Positions 8,980 through 14,479 of a stretch of DNA of 14,479 bases are shown piece after piece (position 1 is the stretch's first letter; each line of letters begins with the position of its first letter). Position numbers and translations under genes: made by a program. The notes beneath the pieces are model-generated. The model was not told where the DNA came from, did no database searches, and worked only from the letters and a program-made list of their open reading frames with translations. The stretch comes from an uncultured bacterium (GTDB lineage Bacteria; Pseudomonadota; Gammaproteobacteria; Burkholderiales; Burkholderiaceae_F): assembly GCA_905215795.1 (NCBI GenBank), contig CAJMRV010000027.1, positions 1 to 14,479 of the forward strand, written 5' to 3'.

Positions 8980-9037
8980 TTCAGGAACGACAAAACGTCA
9001 CATCTGCTCAAATATCGTACTCGACATCGTCCCTGAA
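8980..9037 (-). other. Long-range stem in the uvrB-phosphatase intergenic RNA
   Basis: TTCAGGAACGA (8980-8990) and TCGTCCCTGAA (9027-9037) form an 11-bp stem with a 36-nt loop. In minus-strand RNA the one imperfect position is a G-U wobble; in plus-strand RNA it would be an A-C mismatch. It therefore fits the transcript running from uvrB towards the phosphatase. No T-run follows, so it is leader or 3' UTR structure rather than a clear terminator. Confidence 0.4.
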
Positions 9038-9054
9038 TGCCATAACTATTTTCT

Positions 9055-11109
9055 CTAGTCCTTCTCAAGGACTACACCGAAGGCATTAGCCTTCAGGCGC
9101 ACGAGCTGCTCGCGCAACTCCGCGGCGTGCTCGAAATCGAGGTTCCTGGCGGCCTCGAGCATCTCGTTCTCGATGCGCTTCAATTCCTTGGAAAGCGTCT
9201 TTTCATCCATCACGAACGATTCATCCGCGGCGCCCTTTTCATCGCGCCCGAGCCCCGGGGCGTCCTCGCCGCGGTACACCCCGTCGATGATCTCGCGCAC
9301 GGCCTTGACGACGCCGCGCGGCGTGATGCCATGCTCCTTGTTGTAGGCCTCCTGCTTGGCGCGGCGGCGGTTCGTCTCGGTGATGGCCTTGTTCATCGAG
9401 TCGGTCATGCGGTCCGCATAGAGGATCGCGCGTCCGTGGAGGTTGCGGGCCGCGCGGCCGATCGTCTGGATCAGGCTGCGCTCGCTCCTCAGGAACCCCT
9501 CCTTGTCCGCGTCGAGGATCGCCACGAGGCTCACCTCGGGGATGTCGAGCCCCTCCCTCAGGAGGTTGATGCCCACGAGGACGTCGAAGACCCCGGCGCG
9601 CAGGTCGCGGATGATCTCCACGCGCTCGACCGTGTCGATGTCCGAGTGCAGGTAGCGCACGCGCACCCCGTTCTCGGAGAGGAAGTCGGTGAGGTCCTCG
9701 GCCATGCGCTTGGTGAGCGTCGTCACGAGGACGCGCTCGCCCTTGGCGACCGTCTCGTGGATTTCGCCGAGGAGGTCGTCGACCTGCGTCGTCGCCGGGC
9801 GCACCTCCACCTCCGGGTCGACGAGGCCCGTGGGGCGGACCACCTGCTCGACCACCTCGCCGTGGGAGTGCTCGAGCTCGTAGTCCGAAGGCGTGGCGGA
9901 GACGAAGACCGAGCGGCGCATCTTGCGCTCGAACTCCTCGAAGCGCAGCGGCCGGTTGTCGAGCGCCGAGGGGAGCCGGAACCCGTAGTTGACGAGCGTC
10001 TCCTTCCTCGAGCGGTCCCCGCGGTACATGCCGCCGAGCTGGCCGATCATGACGTGGCTCTCGTCGAAGAACATGAGGCTGTCGGCGGGAAGATAGTCGA
10101 TCAGGCAGGGCGGCGCCTCCCCGGGAGCGAGCCCCGTCAGGTGGCGCGAGTAGTTCTCGATGCCCTTGCAGAAGCCCACCTGGTCGAGCATCTCCAGGTC
10201 GAAGAGGGTCCTCTGTTGGAGGCGCTGTGCCTCGACGATGCGGTTCTCCGCGAGGAGTTCGGCCGTGCGCTCCTTGAGCTCGGCCTTGATGCTGCCGATC
10301 GCCTTGAGGACCTCCTCCCTCGGCGTGACGTAGTGGCTCGCCGGGTAGACGACGAAGCGCACGACGCGCTGCTCGACGCGGCCCGTGAGCGGGTCGAAGA
10401 GCGAGACCCCGTCGACCTCGTCGTCGAAGAGCTCGATCCTCACGGCGCTCTCGGCGTGTTCGGCCGGGAAGACGTCGATCGTGTCGCCCCTGACGCGGAA
10501 GGTGCCTCGCACGAAGTCCGCGTCGGAGCGGCGGTACTGCATCCTCACGAGCTGCCCGATGAAGTCGCGCTGGGTGCGGCGGTCGCCCTTGCGGATGATG
10601 CAGCGCATCTCCGTGTAGCTCTCGGGCTTGCCGATGCCGTAGATCGAGGAGACCGTCCCGACGATGATCGTGTCGCGGCGCTCGAGGATCGACTTCGTGG
10701 CGGCCAGGCGCATCTGCTCGATGTGCTCGTTGATCGCGGCGTCCTTCTCGATGAAGAGGTCGCGCGAGGGGACGTAGGCCTCGGGCTGGTAGAAGTCGTA
10801 GTAGGAGACGAAGTACTCGACGGCGTTCTCGGGGAAGAACTCGCGCATCTCCGAGTAGGTCTGCGCGGCGAGCGTCTTGTTCGGTGCGAGGATGAGCGCG
10901 GGCACGCCCATGCGGGCGATCACGTTGGCCATGGTGTAGGTCTTGCCCGAGCCCGTCACGCCGAGGAGCGTCTGGAACATGACGCCCGACTCGAGCCCCT
11001 CGACGAGCGCCTCGATCGCCCTGGGCTGGTCCCCGGCCGGCGGGAACGGCCGGTGGAGGATGAACGGTGAATTCTCAAACTTGACGATGTCGGCGCTCAA
11101 TTCTCGCAA
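9055..11109 (-). CDS. uvrB: UvrB, excinuclease ABC subunit B
   Basis: Up to 684 residues, near the family norm. Visible features are Walker A GVTGSGKT (50-57), the damage-probing beta-hairpin with YYDFYQPEAYVPSRD (about 103-117), and helicase motif II DESH (349-352). Motif V/VI stretches (NLLREGLDIPEV, QTIGRAARN) follow, and the C-terminal UVR domain (about 645-680) binds UvrC. UvrB receives damaged DNA from UvrA, verifies the lesion and recruits UvrC for dual incision. There is no ATG start. The frame begins at TTG 11109, but the AAAGGGG site is only 1 nt from it; it is 10 nt from a second in-frame TTG at 11100, which may be the true start. I saw no LexA-type CTGT-N8-ACAG box upstream. Confidence 0.97.
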   Translation of the reverse strand: MRELSADIVKFENSPFILHRPFPPAGDQPRAIEALVEGLESGVMFQTLLGVTGSGKTYTMANVIARMGVPALILAPNKTLAAQTYSEMREFFPENAVEYFVSYYDFYQPEAYVPSRDLFIEKDAAINEHIEQMRLAATKSILERRDTIIVGTVSSIYGIGKPESYTEMRCIIRKGDRRTQRDFIGQLVRMQYRRSDADFVRGTFRVRGDTIDVFPAEHAESAVRIELFDDEVDGVSLFDPLTGRVEQRVVRFVVYPASHYVTPREEVLKAIGSIKAELKERTAELLAENRIVEAQRLQQRTLFDLEMLDQVGFCKGIENYSRHLTGLAPGEAPPCLIDYLPADSLMFFDESHVMIGQLGGMYRGDRSRKETLVNYGFRLPSALDNRPLRFEEFERKMRRSVFVSATPSDYELEHSHGEVVEQVVRPTGLVDPEVEVRPATTQVDDLLGEIHETVAKGERVLVTTLTKRMAEDLTDFLSENGVRVRYLHSDIDTVERVEIIRDLRAGVFDVLVGINLLREGLDIPEVSLVAILDADKEGFLRSERSLIQTIGRAARNLHGRAILYADRMTDSMNKAITETNRRRAKQEAYNKEHGITPRGVVKAVREIIDGVYRGEDAPGLGRDEKGAADESFVMDEKTLSKELKRIENEMLEAARNLDFEHAAELREQLVRLKANAFGVVLEKD

Positions 11110-11369
11110 ACCCCTTTAACCTGCGGTACGGGACCGCGTCCTCGGAAAGCCCCGTCATCCGTGCATCCGCACCGGGGCGGACGCCGAAAGGGCGCTGCCG
11201 CCTCACTTCGGCGGGAACGCCCACGACGGGGTGCCGGAACCTTCGCGCGACGCGCATTCGGGCGTCGGCGCTTTTCTTTTCGGCCGGCAATGATTATTGT
11301 TAACGCATGAACAAAGAAAGGCAAGGACCTTTTCGTTAGAAAGGGTGTCCACCGCCCCATGGAGGAACC
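11110..11369. promoter_or_regulatory. Divergent uvrB/aminotransferase intergenic region with hairpin
   Basis: 260 bp between divergent genes. GGGCG-ctg-CCGCC (11190-11202) and GGCGG-gaa-CGCCC (11210-11222) make a two-step hairpin. An AT-rich patch near 11275-11335 probably holds the promoters. On the minus strand TTGCCT and AACAAT, 17 bp apart around 11300-11327, are a possible uvrB promoter, which would give a leader of roughly 190 nt. For the aminotransferase I see only poor boxes. Confidence 0.35.
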
Positions 11370-12581
11370 ATGCTCATCGACACACTCTCGGCCGTCGCCC
11401 CCGTGCCCAACGACGCCATCCTCGAGTCGGGCCTGTTATTCAAGGCCGACGAACGCCCTGAAAAACTCAACCTCGGCGTGGGCGTCTACCTCAACGAGGA
11501 GGGACGCCTCCCGCTGCTGCGCTCCGTGGCCGAGGCCGAGAAGCGCATGCTCGAGCGGCGCTCCACCCACGGCTACTGCCCCATTCCGGGGCTCCCCGAA
11601 TACGTCGACGCCGTGAGGCGCCTCGTCTTCGGCGAGGAGCTCCTCGGCGAACTCGGAGCGAGGATCGCCTCCGTGCAGGCGCTCGGCGGCACCGGTGCGC
11701 TCCACGTCGCCTCGGAGTTCGCCCGCGAGGTGCTCGACATCGACCACGGCTACGTGCCCGACCCCTCGTGGGGCAACCACAGGATCATCCTCGGGCACGT
11801 GGGGATCGAGGTGGGCACGTACGCCTACTACGACGCCGCGGCGAAAAAACTCGTCCCCGACGCGATGATCGACTCCCTCAGGCGCCTCCCGCCCCAGTCG
11901 CTCGTCGTGATCCACGGATGCTGCCACAACCCGACCGGGCTCGACCCGGAGGAGGCGGACGTCAAGCGCCTGATCGAGGTGATCGGGGAGCGCGACCACA
12001 TGCCGCTCATCGACATGGCCTACCAGGGCTTCGGTGACGACGCCGAGACGGACGCCTCGCTCGCCCGGGCGTTCTTCCGCGCCGACATCCCGGTGATGCT
12101 CGCCACGTCGAACTCGAAGAACTTCTCGCTTTACGGGGAGCGCGTCGGGTCCCTGCACGTGCTCGCCCCGGACCGCGACAGCATGCCCCGCATCCAATCG
12201 AAGCTCGCCGGCGGGATCATCCGCCGCGAACACTCCAATTCGCCCCGCCACGGCGCCGCGATCGTCGCGGAGGTGCTCGGCGACGAGGCCCTGAGGAAGG
12301 ACTGGGAGGCCGAGACCGCCGAGATGCGGGGGCGCGTCGGGACGATGCGCCGTGCGCTCGCCGACGAAGGCCGCCGCCTCGGCGTGGACTTCTCCGACGT
12401 GCTCGCCCAGAAGGGCATCTTCTTCAACACGGGCCGCACGGCCGCGCAGATGCAGCGCCTGCGTGAGAAGTGGGCGGTCTACGGCGTCTCAAACGGGCGG
12501 ATCTGCATGGCCGGCCTCAACCACGGGAACGTCGCCCGGGTCGCGCAAGCCCTTGCGGACGTGTGGGAGTACCAAATTTAA
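11370..12581 (+). CDS. tyrB: Class I aromatic/aspartate aminotransferase
   Basis: 403 residues, similar to AspC/TyrB (about 396). It is a fold-type I PLP enzyme. HNPTG (186-190) includes the asparagine contacting PLP O3', D215 and Y218 in LIDMAYQG contact the pyridine ring, and K250 in SNSKNFSLYGERVG is the Schiff-base lysine. GRICMAGLN near the C-terminus holds the arginine that binds the substrate alpha-carboxylate. The enzyme moves amino groups between aspartate or aromatic amino acids and 2-oxoglutarate, the last step of Phe/Tyr synthesis. GGAGG 4 nt before ATG 11370 supports the start; an earlier ATG at 11359 is out of frame. AspC-like versus TyrB-like specificity cannot be settled by eye; the symbol follows the usual name for the uvrB neighbour in Betaproteobacteria. 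Confidence 0.93.
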   Translation: MLIDTLSAVAPVPNDAILESGLLFKADERPEKLNLGVGVYLNEEGRLPLLRSVAEAEKRMLERRSTHGYCPIPGLPEYVDAVRRLVFGEELLGELGARIASVQALGGTGALHVASEFAREVLDIDHGYVPDPSWGNHRIILGHVGIEVGTYAYYDAAAKKLVPDAMIDSLRRLPPQSLVVIHGCCHNPTGLDPEEADVKRLIEVIGERDHMPLIDMAYQGFGDDAETDASLARAFFRADIPVMLATSNSKNFSLYGERVGSLHVLAPDRDSMPRIQSKLAGGIIRREHSNSPRHGAAIVAEVLGDEALRKDWEAETAEMRGRVGTMRRALADEGRRLGVDFSDVLAQKGIFFNTGRTAAQMQRLREKWAVYGVSNGRICMAGLNHGNVARVAQALADVWEYQI

Positions 12582-12600
12582 GGTATTTCGAATTCGACGC

Positions 12601-12629
12601 TTGCACACGGCCGATTTTTACCATATACT
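12601..12629 (+). promoter_or_regulatory. Promoter of the tRNA-Asn pair
   Basis: TTGCAC (12601-12606), a 17-bp spacer, and TATACT (12624-12629; five of six -10 consensus bases). Transcription would start near 12636, about 7 nt before the first tRNA. The -35 match is weaker, with only TTG fitting. Confidence 0.65.
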
Positions 12630-12642
12630 TCGTGTTCTTGAT

Positions 12643-12718
12643 TCCCCGATAGCTCAGTCGGTAGAGCGACGGACTGTTAATCCGCAGGTCGCTGGTTCGA
12701 GCCCAGCTCGGGGAGCCA
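12643..12718 (+). tRNA. tRNA-Asn (GTT), copy 1
   Basis: A 76-nt cloverleaf with encoded CCA (12716-12718). The acceptor stem TCCCCGA/TCGGGGA has seven pairs, the D stem is GCTC/GAGC, the anticodon loop CTGTTAA carries GTT at 12676-12678, and the T stem GCTGG/CCAGC encloses TTCGAGC. The discriminator is G. The base of the anticodon stem has an A-C opposition (positions 27-43), leaving four standard pairs. It reads AAC/AAU codons. Confidence 0.97.
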
Positions 12719-12767
12719 AGCTTAAAATACATGCAGCACCGACCGACTATGGTGCGGCATTCTGGAT

Positions 12768-12843
12768 TCCCCGATAGCTCAGTCGGTAGAGCGACGGACT
12801 GTTAATCCGCAGGTCGCTGGTTCGAGCCCAGCTCGGGGAGCCA
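12768..12843 (+). tRNA. tRNA-Asn (GTT), copy 2
   Basis: Identical over all 76 nt to copy 1, with GTT at 12801-12803 and encoded CCA at 12841-12843. Identity extends 3 bp upstream (12765-12767 against 12640-12642) and ends exactly at CCA. The spacer between copies is 49 nt. Both copies share the upstream promoter and the terminator at 12858-12888, so they are probably one transcript. Confidence 0.97.
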
Positions 12844-12857
12844 TTCAGATGAAAGAA

Positions 12858-12888
12858 GGACGCTTCAATTGAAGACGTCCTTTTTTTT
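12858..12888 (+). terminator. Rho-independent terminator of the tRNA unit
   Basis: GGACGCTTC (12858-12866), AATT loop, then GAAG-A-CGTCC (12871-12880): nine pairs with one bulged A, followed by eight Ts (12881-12888). It begins 15 nt after the second tRNA. Confidence 0.92.
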
Positions 12889-12920
12889 CGTCCGTTCAAA
12901 ACGACCCGGCCGTGCGCCGG

Positions 12921-12929
12921 TGCTACGAT
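12921..12929 (+). promoter_or_regulatory. Candidate extended -10 for the methyltransferase-like gene
   Basis: TGCTACGAT fits the extended -10 pattern TGN-TAnnnT, 48 bp before ATG 12977 and downstream of the tRNA terminator. There is no convincing -35. Confidence 0.4.
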
Positions 12930-12976
12930 GGAGGGGCCGGCGGAGCATCCACGAGACCGCCCGCAAAGGAGCCGCC

Positions 12977-13492
12977 ATGTCTGAATCCCTGAGCCACCTG
13001 CCCTTGATGAAGGCGCAGGTCCTCGGAGCCCTCCTCTTCCTCGTCGTCATACCGCTCGTCTTCATCGGGGTGGACCGCCTGGTCGCCCTGCCATGGTATG
13101 TGGACACGCCCCTTCTGAGGGCCACCTCGATCCCGCTCGCGCTCCTCGGCGCACTCTTCACCATCTGGTCGAACGTCGTCCTCGTCCGGCACGCACACGG
13201 ATCGGCGCTCCACGGCGTTGGGCTCTCCGTGGGACCGGAAAGCCGCGTGCTCCTCGTCGACGGACCCTACCGGCTCTGCGCCAACCCGATGCTCTTCGGA
13301 ATCACCTGCCTCTACCTCGCCCTCGCCTTCGCCATGGACTCGATGTCCGTGGCGCTGCTCTCGTGCCTGTTCCTCGCCTTCATGATCTGGGAGGTGAAGA
13401 CCTTCGAGGTGCCCAGGCTGCGGCGCGACTTCGGCGAGGCCTACGAGCACTACCGCTCCAGAACCCCCTTCCTGATCCCGGGGCTCCTCTGA
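12977..13492 (+). CDS. Isoprenylcysteine carboxyl methyltransferase-like membrane protein
   Basis: 171 residues. Hydrophobic segments at about 13-33 and 48-70 and a long one at 106-140 (two helices) indicate an inner-membrane protein. GPYRLCANPMLFG (96-108) matches the GPYrxxRHPmyxG motif of the ICMT/PEMT family, though a Cys-Ala pair replaces the usual Arg-His. The C-terminal EVPRLRRDFGEAYEHYRSRTPF (about 144-165) is the other conserved block, forming the SAM-binding end. ATG 12977 has AAAGGAG 5 nt upstream; the frame extends to ATG 12869, but that lies inside the tRNA terminator. Bacterial members methylate varied lipophilic substrates or have unknown roles, and nothing nearby indicates a substrate. 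Confidence 0.85.
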   Translation: MSESLSHLPLMKAQVLGALLFLVVIPLVFIGVDRLVALPWYVDTPLLRATSIPLALLGALFTIWSNVVLVRHAHGSALHGVGLSVGPESRVLLVDGPYRLCANPMLFGITCLYLALAFAMDSMSVALLSCLFLAFMIWEVKTFEVPRLRRDFGEAYEHYRSRTPFLIPGLL

Positions 13493-13795
13493 GGACGCCT
13501 CCCCTGCAGGGACCTTGACGAACCGCCAGGGCGCCTTGTGAACGCCTCATGGACGTCCTGAAGGTCCTCGGGAAGGAGAAGCCCACACGGGCCGTGCGGG
13601 AAAACCTCCACGCGGATGCGCCGGGCGATTCGTACAATTGAATCAAAGGGCGCCGCCTCCGTGCATCCCCTCGAACAGGATGGGGAAGGAAGCCGGGATG
13701 GAGCCTCCCGCCGGGTGCGACCAACGCAAGCCCCGGCCACTCAAGACCGAAGGGAGAGCGGGGCGGACCTCCAGAAAAGAGGCGCTCCGCAGGAC
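13493..13795. other. Intergenic gap with weak -10 candidate
   Basis: 303 bp without a supported gene. TACAAT (13633-13638) inside a GATTC/GAATC dyad could be a -10 for the next gene, though no -35 is visible. Frames on both strands here are Arg/Ser/Pro-rich and look like GC-rich noise. I see no clear terminator after the preceding gene. Confidence 0.4.
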
Positions 13796-14359
13796 ATGAA
13801 GCCAACCTACACCCCGCCACAAAGGGGGGTGCCGGCGCCCGCGGCCGAAACGGCGTGCACGAGGGACGAGATCCCGCTCTGGCTCGCCAGATCGTACGAG
13901 CGCTCGGAATGCGCCCCCTACCGTTCGTTGGAGCCCGTCGTCGAGACGTGGTGCAGGACGAACCTGAGGACGTTCCTGCGTCCCCCGGCCGCCGTCGACG
14001 CGGACTGGGAGGCCGACGCAAGCTTCATGGACTGGTGCCGCGAGAACCTCTCCATCGACAGCCTACGAGCTCAGCAACGCCCGGGAGACGTGGAGATCCT
14101 CTACATCGTCCCCCTTTCAGGACGTCGTCTTCACATCGGGTACCGTGACGACCGCGTCCTGCCGGAGTTCTCCGAGTCGGAACTCGGCATGATCTACGAC
14201 TGGATGGAGGAGACCGTGATGGAGCATCCGCTCGTCGCGTGGCTCTCCGAAATGGCCGAAGGCGGCCTGGACGTCGACTACTACGACGCCGCGGGACGCC
14301 GGATCCTCTCCTTCGAGGTGGATCCCTCGGGCCGGTTCAGCCGTTGCGCCAACGCGTAG
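13796..14359 (+). CDS. Hypothetical protein, not recognised
   Basis: 187 residues with no signal peptide or membrane segment. The first 20 residues are Pro/Ala-rich. After that the sequence looks like a folded soluble domain: an amphipathic, Trp-rich first half (WLARSY, ETWCRTNLRTF, DASFMDWCRENL), a strand-like VEILYIVPLSGRRLHIGYRDD (99-119), an acidic helix (SESELGMIYDWMEETV, 126-141) and a final beta-like part (DVDYYDAAGRRILSFEVD, 159-176). Four of its five cysteines (21, 39, 53, 81) fall in the N-terminal half, with no clear metal pattern. ATG 13796 is preceded by AGGA at only 1 nt spacing, so the start is uncertain; the frame extends to 13616 through low-complexity sequence that I judge non-coding. 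GC-rich third positions support coding from about 13860 on. A terminator hairpin follows 20 bp after the stop. Confidence 0.6.
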   Translation: MKPTYTPPQRGVPAPAAETACTRDEIPLWLARSYERSECAPYRSLEPVVETWCRTNLRTFLRPPAAVDADWEADASFMDWCRENLSIDSLRAQQRPGDVEILYIVPLSGRRLHIGYRDDRVLPEFSESELGMIYDWMEETVMEHPLVAWLSEMAEGGLDVDYYDAAGRRILSFEVDPSGRFSRCANA

Positions 14360-14379
14360 CACGGGCTCGCCATACAGAC

Positions 14380-14425
14380 GCAGAACGCCCGCGAATTCCC
14401 CTTGAGGAGTCCGCGGGCGTTCTGC
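14380..14425 (+). terminator. Terminator stem lacking its T-run (group II intron target)
   Basis: GCAGAACGCCCGCG (14380-14393) and CGCGGGCGTTCTGC (14412-14425) form a perfect 14-bp stem. Inside, ATTCC (14395-14399) can pair with GGAGT (14406-14410), with one wobble, leaving a 6-nt loop. It starts 20 bp after the stop of the preceding gene, as an intrinsic terminator would. Instead of a T-run, one base (A14426) follows and then the group II intron begins, so the T-run was probably displaced to the far side of the intron. Confidence 0.8.
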
Positions 14426-14426
14426 A

Positions 14427-14479
14427 GTGCGCTGGGCATGCGCAGTATCTAAAGGGTGAAAGTCCCGAAGGGCGGGAAG
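14427..14479 (+). mobile_element. 5' end of a group II intron, probably class IIC (truncated by window edge)
   Basis: The intron begins with GTGCG (14427-14431), the canonical group II 5' splice-site consensus GUGYG. TGCGC (14428-14432) pairs with GCGCA (14440-14444) around TGGGCAT. Then the domain I hallmark AGGGTGAAAGTCCCGAA (14453-14469) has GGG pairing with CCC. The order and wording (GUG-GC, GGCAUG, GCAGU, AGGGUGA-AGUCCCGAA) recall the Oceanobacillus iheyensis IIC intron. Insertion directly behind a terminator stem is the known target choice of class IIC. Only 53 nt are visible. Class IIC introns normally encode a reverse transcriptase/maturase lacking an endonuclease domain, expected beyond the window on the plus strand. 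The intron is in the same orientation as the upstream gene. Confidence 0.85.

Noticed and set aside
9127..11070. 647-residue plus-strand open frame opposite uvrB
   Set aside because: It is a frame shadow of uvrB: His/Arg/Asp/Leu-rich, with no domain, caused by codon bias.
12640..12843. tRNA-Asn pair as attL/attR of an integrated element
   Set aside because: Only 49 nt separate two full-length tRNAs that share one promoter and terminator. There is no integrase and no room for an element, so tandem duplication is simpler.
13554..13600. Inverted repeats after the methyltransferase-like gene (AGGACG/CGTCCT; CCCACAC/GTGCGGG) as terminators
   Set aside because: Arms are short or mismatched, loops are long, and no T-run follows on either strand.
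13380..14021. Minus-strand open frames of 213 and 96 residues (the latter 13450-13740)
   Set aside because: Arg/Ser/Pro-rich, overlapping both flanking plus-strand genes, without a ribosome-binding site. The intervening gap gives no coding signal I can trust.

Overview
The window comes from a GC-rich chromosome. Its central block runs on the minus strand in the order uvrB, a low-molecular-weight protein tyrosine phosphatase, then iscR-iscS-iscU-iscA-hscB-hscA-fdx-iscX. A class I aromatic/aspartate aminotransferase lies divergently on the other side of uvrB. From general knowledge this neighbourhood is typical of Betaproteobacteria (Burkholderiales). A gut lineage such as Sutterellaceae is possible, but that is a guess the sequence alone cannot settle.

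Layout. Positions 1-1960 (minus) hold a 3'-truncated fusion of a phospholipase-D-type nuclease domain with an SF2 (DEAH) helicase. It has its own leader containing several inverted repeats. Positions 2142-2179 form a strong terminator that closes the isc operon. Positions 2215-8041 (minus) are the complete housekeeping Fe-S cluster operon: regulator, sulfur donor, scaffold, A-type carrier, J/Hsp70 chaperones, ferredoxin and IscX. Every cofactor or catalytic residue I checked is present. A second terminator (8314-8357) separates the operon from the phosphatase gene (8417-8938), which follows uvrB (9055-11109). A 260-bp divergent intergenic region leads to the aminotransferase (11370-12581, plus).

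Positions 12601-12888 are a compact tRNA unit: promoter, two identical tRNA-Asn(GTT) genes and a rho-independent terminator. It is followed by an integral-membrane isoprenylcysteine-methyltransferase-like gene (12977-13492) and an unrecognised 187-residue protein (13796-14359).

The most interesting feature is at the right edge. A 14-bp terminator-type hairpin (14380-14425) has no T-run after it. One base later the sequence becomes the 5' end of a bacterial group II intron (14427 to the window edge), with the GUGCG start and the GGGUGAAAGUCCC hairpin. Insertion directly behind a terminator stem is the hallmark of group IIC introns. Other second-look items are the PLD-helicase and the tandem dyads upstream of it, three non-ATG starts (iscR, uvrB, phosphatase), and GC-rich hairpins inside the isc operon that may tune stoichiometry.
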